This document shows positions 15,192 through 25,541 of a stretch of DNA of 27,186 nt, one piece after another. Every line of letters begins with the position of its first letter. Within the stretch, counting starts at the first letter, position 1. The notes beneath the pieces are model-generated. The model did no database searches and was not told the DNA's origin. It saw only the letters and a list, made by a program, of their open reading frames with translations. The stretch is from Chloroflexia bacterium (GTDB lineage Bacteria; Chloroflexota; Chloroflexia; QHBQ01; JADMIH01): assembly GCA_025927935.1 (NCBI GenBank), contig JAICKM010000013.1, positions 1 through 27,186 on the forward strand, read 5' to 3'. A program made the translations under genes and the position numbers.

Positions 15192-16255
15192 ACCGCGCCC
15201 GGCGGGCTGTCCACCAGTTGAATGCGATCCCGGCCACCGTAGGCGTCCCACCAGGGCCACGCGCCCTGCGCCAGCAGCGCGTTCAACGCCTGGATGTTCT
15301 CCACGCCCTGCGTCTCGACCCAACGGCGGAAGGCCGTGGCCCCGTCGCGCACATACACCGGGATGCCATCCTGCCAGGTGGCCCGCCCGCAGAGCACACC
15401 GGAGTAGGGCACGCCCGCATCCTTCGCCAGCTCTAGCGCTTCGTGGAACACCGGCGTGTTGACGGCGGCGCTGAGGTAGATGAAGGGCAGCCGCGATGCC
15501 GCCGCCGCCTGGCGGAAGTAGCCCAGGGCCTCGTCGCGGTCATAGACCGCGTCTTGCCCCTCGCCGGAGCGGGTGCCGGCTACGTAGCGCAGGTTCACCG
15601 GCACTTCCACCTTCAGGATATCCACACCGTAGCGCGGCTCGGAGAACGTCTCGATGGACTTGCGGACTTTCTCCGGCTTCACCTTGGCGAAGTCGCGCCC
15701 CTTTTCGTCGGGGATCGCATCGCTGTAGGCAATCGGCTCCAGGAAGAAGGGTACATCGGCGCCCCGGCACTCGCCGCCCACCCGCTCGATGAAGGCCAGC
15801 TTGACGCCGTTGATCTCCTCCGTGTCGTCGGGATCGTAGTAGAGCAGGATCTTGATCGCCGTGGCGCCCGCCTCGACCAGCCGGCGCACCGACCAATCGG
15901 GCAGCAGATCGGGCAGCCGGCCCGGCGTGGTCGTCTCGTAGCCCCACTTTTCGTAGGCGAGCAGCACGCCGGTATCGGGAGCGCGCCGGGGGATCACCGG
16001 CAGGCTGTATTCGGGGTCCAGCAGGATGGCGCTGGCGTAGGGCGTCAGCCCCTCGGTGACGATGGCTTTGAACTCGGTCATCTGCGCCGGGGTCGGATCG
16101 GGGATGCCGGCCTGGATCAAGGCGTTGCGTAGCGAGCCGCGCTGGTCCATGGCGGCGGCGGCGATCACCCCTTGCGCGTCGGCCAGGGCGTTAATGCCCG
16201 CGAACTTGCCGCGGGTCATGGGGACGGTCTGTTGTGATTTCTCGGTGGTAGTCAT
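15188..16255 (-). CDS. lacD: Tagatose 1,6-diphosphate aldolase (LacD family)
   Basis: This 355-residue TIM-barrel protein belongs to the LacD class I aldolases, which split tagatose 1,6-bisphosphate into dihydroxyacetone phosphate and glyceraldehyde 3-phosphate. Lys215 in DILKVEVP is the expected Schiff-base lysine and Lys135 in AIKILLYYD the partner. Both are ten residues later than the positions I recall for streptococcal LacD (205 and 125), and the spacing is the same. The RYV-x-GTRSGEG region and SAAVNTPVFHEAL are also typical. No lacA, lacB, lacC or galactose transport gene is nearby, so it may act on another sugar phosphate or serve a general aldolase role. A GGAGA lies 12 bases upstream of the ATG, which is somewhat long. 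A TATAAT box lies about 50 bases upstream. Confidence 0.85.
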   Translation of the reverse strand: MTTTEKSQQTVPMTRGKFAGINALADAQGVIAAAAMDQRGSLRNALIQAGIPDPTPAQMTEFKAIVTEGLTPYASAILLDPEYSLPVIPRRAPDTGVLLAYEKWGYETTTPGRLPDLLPDWSVRRLVEAGATAIKILLYYDPDDTEEINGVKLAFIERVGGECRGADVPFFLEPIAYSDAIPDEKGRDFAKVKPEKVRKSIETFSEPRYGVDILKVEVPVNLRYVAGTRSGEGQDAVYDRDEALGYFRQAAAASRLPFIYLSAAVNTPVFHEALELAKDAGVPYSGVLCGRATWQDGIPVYVRDGATAFRRWVETQGVENIQALNALLAQGAWPWWDAYGGRDRIQLVDSPPGAV

Positions 16256-16301
16256 AGGGGTCTCACATCTCCTTTACGTGGACAGGCCCGATAAAGCAGC
16301 G

Positions 16302-16307
16302 ATTATA
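16302..16307 (-). promoter_or_regulatory. Candidate -10 box for the aldolase gene
   Basis: A perfect TATAAT on the minus strand lies about 47 bases before the start codon at 16255. There is no TGn extension and no clear -35, so it is a tentative call. It would allow expression independent of the upstream methyltransferase gene. Confidence 0.35.
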
Positions 16308-16364
16308 GCCCATCTTGTAGCACCTAGCGGGCCAGCGATTCGCCGCAGGTCGGGCTGCCCCCGG

Positions 16365-17183
16365 CTACGGCAAACGCAGCCGGGCCACCAGCACCGGCGG
16401 GAACTCGCGGTAGTTGGCCCAAGCGAAGCAGTCCACCGGCCCGGTCGGGGGCGCGGGCACCGGCTCTTCGAGCGCGTCCATGACCAGCCCGGCACGAAAA
16501 CAGGCGTTGAACAGCACGCTCAGCGGGCGATGAAAGTAGTATTGCAGCGCGGGCTGCTCCGCAATGGCGAGGCCCCTGGCGGGCGCCAGCCCCAGGTATT
16601 GCTCGATCTGCATGGCGTAAATCGTCCGCAGGTCGCCCTGGCGGTCCACCGCCGTCGCCACCTTCGACGCGGCGTGCGTGTTGAAGCAGGGGTGCATCAC
16701 CGAGAACACGAACCGGCCTCCCGGCTTCAGCAGCCGGCGTAGCGCGGCCAGCAGCGGGTCGATGGTCGTCATGTCCATGAGGGCCATCGTACAAACGGCG
16801 GCGTCGAATACCCCGGCGCCCAGGCTGGCAAGCTGCGCCTCATTGGTGGCGTCGATCACCCGGTAGTCGATGCGCCCGCCCTCCGAGCTGACATAGGATC
16901 GGGCGCGGGCGATGAGCTGCGCACTGAAATCACAGGCCGTGACCGTGGCGCCCAGGTGCGCCAGGCGGCGGGCAAAGGCGCCGTTGCCGCACGCCACGTC
17001 CAGCACCCACTCGCCGGGGCGCACGTCCAGCAGGCGCTCGGTGACTGGCGCGATCAGGGTCTTTTGCCATGCGCCGCCCTCGGCGCCCATTTTCGCATCC
17101 CACGCCTCGGCGTTCTGGTCCCAGATGGCCTGGGACTCCTGGTTGACGGAATCGGGGTCGGTGTGCGCGGGGTCGGCGTTCAT
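16365..17183 (-). CDS. Class I SAM-dependent methyltransferase
   Basis: The 272-residue protein carries a standard Rossmann methyltransferase domain. Motif I is VLDVACGNGAFARRL (from residue 60), the acidic ribose-binding residue is in VTACDFS, and motif IV is FDAAVCTMALMDM. The segment LLKPGGRFVFSVMHPC is the typical post-motif loop. The N-terminal residues WDQNAEAWDAKMG resemble small-molecule (UbiE/ubiquinone-type) methyltransferases. The substrate cannot be named. GGAGGAAG on the minus strand, 7 bases before the ATG, fixes the start. It lies 111 bases downstream of ileS on the same strand and 109 bases before the aldolase gene. Confidence 0.88.
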   Translation of the reverse strand: MNADPAHTDPDSVNQESQAIWDQNAEAWDAKMGAEGGAWQKTLIAPVTERLLDVRPGEWVLDVACGNGAFARRLAHLGATVTACDFSAQLIARARSYVSSEGGRIDYRVIDATNEAQLASLGAGVFDAAVCTMALMDMTTIDPLLAALRRLLKPGGRFVFSVMHPCFNTHAASKVATAVDRQGDLRTIYAMQIEQYLGLAPARGLAIAEQPALQYYFHRPLSVLFNACFRAGLVMDALEEPVPAPPTGPVDCFAWANYREFPPVLVARLRLP

Positions 17184-17214
17184 CGTCTAACTTCCTCCAA
17201 CGGTCGGGCCGGCA

Positions 17215-17238
17215 GCAGCAGCCCCCAAGGGCGGCTGC
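17215..17238 (-). terminator. Possible hairpin after ileS, no T-run
   Basis: GCAGC-A-GCCC at 17215-17224 pairs with GGGC-G-GCTGC at 17229-17238 around a 4-base loop, with one mismatch. It lies between the ileS stop and the methyltransferase start on the minus strand. Without a T-tract it would be at best a weak or Rho-assisted terminator or a processing site. Confidence 0.3.
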
Positions 17239-17294
17239 GCGCCGGTAGGCCCATCCCAGGCGCCGGTAGGGATCGGCGGCCTGGGTGAGTTTGT

Positions 17295-20525
<3,231 letters not shown>

Positions 20526-20574
20526 AGATCCTCCTTCGCGGCAAAACGCCGGTTTGTTCGTCCATATTGCCCGC

Positions 20575-20583
20575 ATTATACCA
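20575..20583 (-). promoter_or_regulatory. Extended -10 promoter box for ileS
   Basis: On the minus strand the sequence reads TGGTATAAT, a TGn extension plus perfect TATAAT (hexamer at 20575-20580). No -35 is evident at the usual distance. The predicted leader is only about 40 bases, ending with the GGAGG site of ileS. Confidence 0.6.
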
Positions 20584-20707
20584 CTGCGCACTCCGGCCCG
20601 TGGCCCTGCGTCTCGGCCCAAACTATGCTATCCGCACAGTGAGAACGCAAACGCCAGGCCGCGCGCTACCCGCCGCCTGGACGGCACGCCACATTGCGGA
20701 GGAAAAC

Positions 20708-21979
20708 ATGACTAACGGCAGCCCCCATGTCCATGCCCGGCACATGGACCAGCGCTTTCTGTTTGCCACCGGTATCGAGTGCAGCTACCCGGTGATCACC
20801 GGCCCTGACGGGCGCGACCTGCGGGTGGACGAAATGGCAAAAGCGCACCATTATGAGCGCTGGCGCGAGGATTTCAGCCAGGTGCAGAACCTGGGGATCG
20901 AGTTTCTGCGCTACGGCCCGCCCTATTACGACGTGCATCGCGGGCCGGGCCGCTATGATTGGGACTTCAGCGACGCCACCTTCGGCGAGCTACAGCGCCG
21001 CGGCATCACCCCCATCGCCGACCTCTGCCACTTCGGCGTGCCCGATTGGGTGGGCGGGTTCCAGAACCCTGACTGGCCCCGGCTGTTCGCCGAATATGCG
21101 CGCGCCTTCGCGGAACGGTATCCCTGGGTGCGCCTCTACACGCCGGTGAACGAGATCTTCGTCTGCGCCGAGTTCTCGGCCCTCTTCGGCTGGTGGAACG
21201 AGCGCCTGACCAACGATACCGCCTTTGTGACGGCGCTCAAGCACATGGCGCGGGCCAATGTGCTGGCCGAAGAAGCGATCCTGGAGGTGCAACCCCACGC
21301 CTACTTCATCCAGAGCGAGTCGAGCGAATACTTCCATGCCGGCCATCCCGCCGTGCAGGATCGCGCCGATCAGCTCAACCACCGCCGCTTTCTCTCGCTG
21401 GATCTCTGTTACGGCCAGCACGGCGTCTGCTCCTGCGTCTACGAGTATATCATGGACCACGGCATGACCCGCGAGGAGTTCCACTGGTTCCGCGAGCACG
21501 GCAGCGCGCTCAAGCTGCACCACATCATGGGCAACGACTACTACATCAGCAACGAGCATCTCATTCACCACGACGGGCACATCACCCCATCGGGCGAAAT
21601 CCTGGGTTACTATGTCATTACCAAGCAGTATTTCGACCGCTACCATCTGCCGGTGATGCACACCGAGACCAACCTGGCCGACGCGGCGGCCGCGCCCACC
21701 TGGCTCTGGAAGCAGTGGACCAACATGACGCGCTTGAAGGAGGACGGCATCCCCATCATCGGTTTCACCTGGTACAGCCTGATCGACCAGGTGGATTGGG
21801 ACACGGCGTTACGCGAGGACAACGGGCACGTCAATCCCCTGGGCCTCTACGACATGGACCGGCGCATCCGCCCGGTGGGCGAGTCCTACCGGCGGCTGGT
21901 GGAGCAATGGCGCGACATTCTACCGGGCGAGAGCCTGTCCCTGGACACCCATCTGCCCGTGGGGCCACGCAAACATTAA
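20708..21979 (+). CDS. Glycoside hydrolase family 1-like protein
   Basis: This 423-residue TIM-barrel protein resembles GH1 beta-glycosidases. Glu149 in TPVNEIF corresponds to the acid/base of the TxNEP motif. Glu320 in MHTETN corresponds to the nucleophile of the TENG motif. FTWYSLIDQVDWD near residues 355-367 matches the GH1 WSLxDNFEW region, and HFGVPDW matches the conserved early loop. Motif changes (Ile for Pro after NE, Thr-Asn for Asn-Gly after the nucleophile Glu) place it in a divergent subgroup. In other genomes I recall this subgroup occurring with sugar-nucleotide reductases, but none is adjacent here. No signal peptide is present, so it is probably cytoplasmic. GGAGG lies 5 bases before the ATG. 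It is divergent from ileS and followed by a large palindrome. Confidence 0.85.
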   Translation: MTNGSPHVHARHMDQRFLFATGIECSYPVITGPDGRDLRVDEMAKAHHYERWREDFSQVQNLGIEFLRYGPPYYDVHRGPGRYDWDFSDATFGELQRRGITPIADLCHFGVPDWVGGFQNPDWPRLFAEYARAFAERYPWVRLYTPVNEIFVCAEFSALFGWWNERLTNDTAFVTALKHMARANVLAEEAILEVQPHAYFIQSESSEYFHAGHPAVQDRADQLNHRRFLSLDLCYGQHGVCSCVYEYIMDHGMTREEFHWFREHGSALKLHHIMGNDYYISNEHLIHHDGHITPSGEILGYYVITKQYFDRYHLPVMHTETNLADAAAAPTWLWKQWTNMTRLKEDGIPIIGFTWYSLIDQVDWDTALREDNGHVNPLGLYDMDRRIRPVGESYRRLVEQWRDILPGESLSLDTHLPVGPRKH

Positions 21980-21984
21980 ATAGT

Positions 21985-22090
21985 CTGTCACAAGGTGTTT
22001 GTCACTCTGAGCACAGCGAAGAATCTCGTCTTGGATCCGAACGAGACGAGGTTCTTCGCTGTGTTCAGAGTGACAATTCTCGTGTGACGG
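21985..22090. repeat. Large imperfect palindrome (30-bp arms) between convergent genes
   Basis: Positions 22001-22030 pair with 22045-22074 with only two imperfections, both G-T pairs. A second stem, 21987-21992 with 22083-22088, encloses it. The core contains GGATCC. It lies immediately after the GH1-like stop and before the convergent COG2085 gene stop, so it could serve as a transcription end structure for both. Its size and symmetry also fit a small non-autonomous palindromic repeat element. The GTCACTCTGAGCACAGCGAA type of sequence resembles dispersed extragenic repeats of other bacteria. Confidence 0.85.
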
Positions 22091-22111
22091 TTTACTGAGC
22101 GGGAGGCGCCG

Positions 22112-22726
22112 CTAACGGCGCAACAGGCGGAAGGCGATGTCGCGTCCTAACGAGTGCGAGATCTGCACCCAGAGTTGGGCCAGCGATTCGACCAGCGGCG
22201 CCGTCGCCAGCGGGCCTACATCGATCACGTCGAAGCCGATGTCTTCGCCCAACTGGCGCACCATGGCCTTGGCCGCGGCATTGTCGCCGCACATGAAAGT
22301 GCTGGCGTTTATCCCGCTAAACTCTAGATGGGCGATGCTCTCAGCGCCCAGGGTGTTGAACGCCTTGACCACCCGCGCCTGCGGCGTCAGCTTTGCCACC
22401 TGCTCGGACCCCGATGCCGGGGCACCGGGCGCGGGCGGCCCCATGCGGTTGGTGCAGTCCACCAGGATCTTATCCGGACAGCCGCCGGTTTGCGTCAGCA
22501 CATCCGGCACCGCCGACCAGGGCACAGCCAGAACCACCACGTCGCCATACGTCGCCGCTTCGCGCATCGTCCCGGCTTGTGCGTTGGGGCCGCAGCCGTT
22601 CAACACAAGTTGCACGGTATAACTTTGCGGATCGCGCACGCCGAAGAACACATCGTGCCCATTGGCCGCCCAGCGCTGGCCCAGCGCCCCGGCGATGTTC
22701 CCCGCCCCGAGAATCCCAATGCGCAT
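22112..22726 (-). CDS. NADP-binding oxidoreductase, F420-dependent reductase-like (COG2085 type)
   Basis: This 204-residue protein begins with a dinucleotide-binding strand and GAGNIAG at 7-13. It continues with FFGVRDPQS at the cofactor ribose position, then VVVLAVPWSAVPDVL and ILVDCTNRMG. VVKAFNTLG, the family signature, is followed by FMCGDNAAAKAMV. This layout matches the family that includes NADPH:F420 reductase and many uncharacterised relatives. Whether it uses F420 cannot be judged, and no F420 synthesis gene is present. GGAGG lies 8 bases before the ATG at 22726. The frame continues to 22849 without another good start. It is convergent with the GH1-like gene across the palindrome. 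Confidence 0.85.
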   Translation of the reverse strand: MRIGILGAGNIAGALGQRWAANGHDVFFGVRDPQSYTVQLVLNGCGPNAQAGTMREAATYGDVVVLAVPWSAVPDVLTQTGGCPDKILVDCTNRMGPPAPGAPASGSEQVAKLTPQARVVKAFNTLGAESIAHLEFSGINASTFMCGDNAAAKAMVRQLGEDIGFDVIDVGPLATAPLVESLAQLWVQISHSLGRDIAFRLLRR

Positions 22727-22997
22727 GGTGCTACCCTCCTCTGCACCCTGTGTCCGGGCCTGTCCAGCGGTCAGTGCAGGCGGCCCGTGGCCTATCGTTC
22801 TGGGGTTGTGCCCGGTGACACCCCCGCTACCCTGTATAATGGCCGGCACGCGGTTGTGGCGTTGGGACGTGATCGAGAACAGCCCGTAACCGGGCGGAGC
22901 TTGGCGCCGCCGTCAGGCGCCGTCTGTCTTCAGTCTACAGCAAGACCCGGCGCGGCGCAACAGCCTGACGCGGGGAATCTGCGCCCGGAGGGCACCC

Positions 22998-24014
22998 TTA
23001 CCACGTCACGGCGACGCGGCGCCGGGTCACTGCCGACTCGATGGCCGCGAAGACCATCGCCAGGCTACGGATGTTGTCGTGGCACTCGCCCATGGGCGTG
23101 GCGCCGGTGTCCAGCGCGCCCAGGAAGTCGCGTAACGACCCGGCGATGCCGTGCGGCAGGCCGGCAGGCGGCGTACCCTGGCGCGTCTCCACCTCGGCCT
23201 GAAAGGCGCCCGGCCCTGTCACGATCTCGGCCAGCGGCGTACCCGTGCCGTCCCACGTGGCCGTGCCTCGCGGGCCAACCGCCCGCCATTCGGCATCCCA
23301 GGAGGTCGCCCGGCCCTCGCCGCACCAGCTCCCGCGATACGTATAGCGCAGCCCACCGGTCATCTCGAAGATGGCGGTGGCGGCGGCGTTACCGCCGTAC
23401 CAGCTCCAGGGCGGGTTGAACTCGTCGCAGTACACCGCCACCGGGTCGGCGTCGCTCACGAAGCGAGCCGCGTCAAAGGTGTGGATCGCCATGTCCAACA
23501 GCAGCGGACTCGCCATCGCCTCGCGAAAGCCGCCGAAGTGCGCGCCAATGTAGAAGTCGGAGTTGAGGATGCCGAGCGGCCCGGTCCCATCGCGGACCAG
23601 CCCGCGCAACGCCTGCAAATGGCGATCATAGCGACGGTTCTGGCTCACCATGTAGAGCTTGCCGGCCCGCTCTGCCGCCGCCACCATCTCTCGCGCCTGG
23701 ACCATGCTCACAGCCATCGGTTTCTCGCCCAGCACCGGCACTCCGGCGGCCAGCACGCGCAAGGTCACGCGATGATGGACCTCCGGCGGGGTCACGTCCA
23801 CCACGAAATCGGGCTGGACCCGCGCCAGCGCCTCGTCCAGGTCGGTCCCTGTATAGGCCCCATCCAGGCCCAGATCGGCGGCGGCGTGCGCGGCCACACC
23901 GGGTAGCACATCCACCCACCCCGCGAAAGTCACGTCCGGGCAGGCGCCCAGGTTTTGCGCCCAGGCGCGCCCCATATTCCCGGCGCCCATCAACAAAGCC
24001 CGATATGTTGCCAT
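22998..24014 (-). CDS. Gfo/Idh/MocA family oxidoreductase
   Basis: The 338-residue protein has an N-terminal Rossmann domain with GAGNMG at 11-16 and the family motif GEKPMAVS (EKP at 97-99). The C-terminal alpha/beta domain carries LLLDMAIHTFDAARF, where Asp174, His178 and Asp181 correspond to the usual catalytic positions. Family members oxidise or reduce sugars, inositols and related polyols with NAD(P). The substrate is unknown. GGAGA lies 4-5 bases before the ATG. It lies 271 bases upstream of the COG2085 gene on the same strand, too far to assume an operon. That 271-base gap shows no gene. Confidence 0.9.
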   Translation of the reverse strand: MATYRALLMGAGNMGRAWAQNLGACPDVTFAGWVDVLPGVAAHAAADLGLDGAYTGTDLDEALARVQPDFVVDVTPPEVHHRVTLRVLAAGVPVLGEKPMAVSMVQAREMVAAAERAGKLYMVSQNRRYDRHLQALRGLVRDGTGPLGILNSDFYIGAHFGGFREAMASPLLLDMAIHTFDAARFVSDADPVAVYCDEFNPPWSWYGGNAAATAIFEMTGGLRYTYRGSWCGEGRATSWDAEWRAVGPRGTATWDGTGTPLAEIVTGPGAFQAEVETRQGTPPAGLPHGIAGSLRDFLGALDTGATPMGECHDNIRSLAMVFAAIESAVTRRRVAVTW

Positions 24015-24161
24015 CGTGTCTCCTTCCCCAGTCCCCGGCTAGCCGCTGGATGCGAGCGCGGCTCTGGTAAGCGCTTGGCGAGTCGCCCAATGGACAGGCG
24101 CCGTCCCCGGCTGTGTTCGGGGCTGTCGCGTGGTATGTAGTCGAGAATGGGAGCGGCGATC

Positions 24162-24596
24162 TTATGCCGGAGGCGGCTGCTCAGGGGGGAGATCGGTCAA
24201 GATCCGGCGAATGCTGCGCTCAATGGGTTCCCAGAGACGCAAAGCGCCGTCCGCGTGAACGGGGTCCGCGGGCTGGGCAGCCTCGATCACCGCCCGCACC
24301 TGGGCCAGCAGCACCTCGCCCAGCGCCACGATGTCGGCGGGCGTCGCGCCCCCCCGCAGCCGGGCCACGGCCACCTGGCGGATATAGCTATGCACCGGCA
24401 GCAGATCACCGATCTCCAGCGATTCGGCCAGCACCTGATAGGCGATGGCGAATACCGCGGCAATTTCCGGCAGGGGCACCGCCCGATAGAGGGGGAAATC
24501 CCGGTGGGCGGTCACGGCGGCGGCGTTTGCCATCTCCGCTTGCCGCGCACGCACCAGCGCCGCCAGCCACAGCCCGGTCGGATTCGTCATGAGCAT
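24162..24596 (-). CDS. Small all-helical protein, possibly RsbRD N-terminal-like
   Basis: This 144-residue protein appears entirely helical and soluble. The segments FPLYRAVPLPEIAAVFAIAY, GDLLPVHSYIRQVAVARLRG and GATPADIVALGEVLLAQVR follow the spacing of the RsbRD N-terminal sensor domain found in stressosome-type and Chloroflexota signalling proteins. The resemblance is by eye only and the domain stands alone, without a STAS or kinase partner. The ATG at 24596 is chosen because GGAG lies 8 bases upstream. The frame stays open to 24719 with other starts at 24611 and 24590. The receiver-like gene lies upstream on the same strand, with a 30-bp-arm palindrome between them, so they may form a two-gene signalling unit. 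Confidence 0.6.
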   Translation of the reverse strand: MLMTNPTGLWLAALVRARQAEMANAAAVTAHRDFPLYRAVPLPEIAAVFAIAYQVLAESLEIGDLLPVHSYIRQVAVARLRGGATPADIVALGEVLLAQVRAVIEAAQPADPVHADGALRLWEPIERSIRRILTDLPPEQPPPA

Positions 24597-24752
24597 CGAG
24601 GTCGCTCCCATCACTCTTACCCACCCGGCCCACCCTGGGCGACTATGAGAGTCCGCGTTCAGGGCACTCCCGCGCTGGAGGCATCGGCAATGATGGGTTG
24701 CCCAGGCGCAGCATAGCACAGCGCCGTTGGGGCGTCAAGCAGAGCCAACCGG

Positions 24753-24837
24753 GTGCAGCGCGAAGGCACGCAGAGCGCGAAGAGCGAAATTAATATAAGT
24801 AAACAACCTTCGCGTTCTGCGTGCCTTTGCGCTGCAC
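24753..24837. repeat. Imperfect palindrome with 30-bp arms and 25-base AT-rich loop
   Basis: Positions 24753-24782 pair with 24808-24837 with two imperfections, both G-T on the plus strand. The arms read GTGCAGCGCGAAGGCACGCA and onward, and the loop is AT-rich. It lies between the receiver-like gene and the helical protein gene, both on the minus strand. On the minus strand the two imperfections become A-C mismatches, so it folds better as plus-strand RNA. The GCGAAGGCACGCAGAGCGCGAAG character is typical of dispersed intergenic repeats. Confidence 0.85.
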
Positions 24838-24868
24838 TGATGAACGGATGCGAGAGGCCGCCGGGGAC

Positions 24869-25261
24869 TCAGGCGGCGCGATCTTGCAGCACCGGGCGGC
24901 GGAGGGCGGCGGTCCGGTCTAGCGCCGCCGTCAGGGGCAGCGGCGCATCGAGGGTTGCGTAGGCATCGGCCCCCAGCGCCTGGACCAGTTGCTGCTCCGC
25001 CGCCCCGCAGGTCGCGCCCAGCGCAATGATGCAGGGCGCGCCGGGCAGCGTGTGCAGCCAGGGCAAGACGGTGAGCGCGTTGACATCCTCCGCCGCCCAC
25101 TCCAGCACGACGACATCGGGCGCCACCAGGGGAATGAGCCGCAACGCGCTCGCCGCGCCAATCTCGCCGGCAATTAGCACGTCGCGGCGCCCGCGCAAGC
25201 GTCCCTTGATCGCGGCCCGGCACTCGGCATCACCCACCAGCACAACAGACAGACGAGTCAT
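24869..25261 (-). CDS. Degenerate receiver-domain-like protein lacking the phosphoacceptor
   Basis: This is a 130-residue stand-alone domain with receiver-like alternation of strands and helices: LSVVLVGDAE at strand 1, APDVVVLEWAAED at strand 3 and GADAYATLDAPL at strand 5. The usual phosphoacceptor Asp at the end of strand 3 is Glu54. The strand 4 Ser/Thr is replaced (ALGA) and the conserved Lys after strand 5 is Leu104. Only Asp11 of the acidic site is kept. It therefore cannot be phosphorylated normally and may be permanently active-like, ligand-binding or purely a scaffold. GGAAG lies 6 bases before the ATG at 25261. Family membership is by fold pattern and is moderately sure. Confidence 0.65.
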   Translation of the reverse strand: MTRLSVVLVGDAECRAAIKGRLRGRRDVLIAGEIGAASALRLIPLVAPDVVVLEWAAEDVNALTVLPWLHTLPGAPCIIALGATCGAAEQQLVQALGADAYATLDAPLPLTAALDRTAALRRPVLQDRAA

Positions 25262-25541
25262 TTGGCGCTTCCTTTCACTTAGCTAAAGGGGGTTATTGCG
25301 TTTGTAGCACCATCATAGGGCGCGTCGCTGCTCAGGCGCCAGGTCAGAATCTGCTCACTTTGTCCCGCCGCCGCGCCCCTCAGGAGCCTCTGGGCGGGCT
25401 GCCCCAAGGTACAGGCCGGTAATCCGTATACGGGCAGATGCAGCCTCCGTGCGGAACCTCTACACTACATACAGATGCAGAGGGCCGGGACGTTCGCCTG
25501 GCACAGCATGCTCTTGCAGATGAGGACAAGGTAGTACACAT
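25262..25541. other. Gene-free region between the receiver-like and MFS genes
   Basis: These 280 bases separate divergent genes. I see no gene or strong hairpin. CAGATGCAG occurs twice, at about 25435 and 25471, and CAGATGAG follows near 25516. TACACT at 25461 might be a -10 for the MFS gene, but there is no supporting -35. Confidence 0.35.

Noticed and set aside
22835..22840. TATAAT on the plus strand upstream of nothing obvious
   Set aside because: No gene starts downstream on that strand, the spacing to any -35-like hexamer is wrong (14 or 23 bases), and it lies upstream of a minus-strand gene in the wrong orientation.
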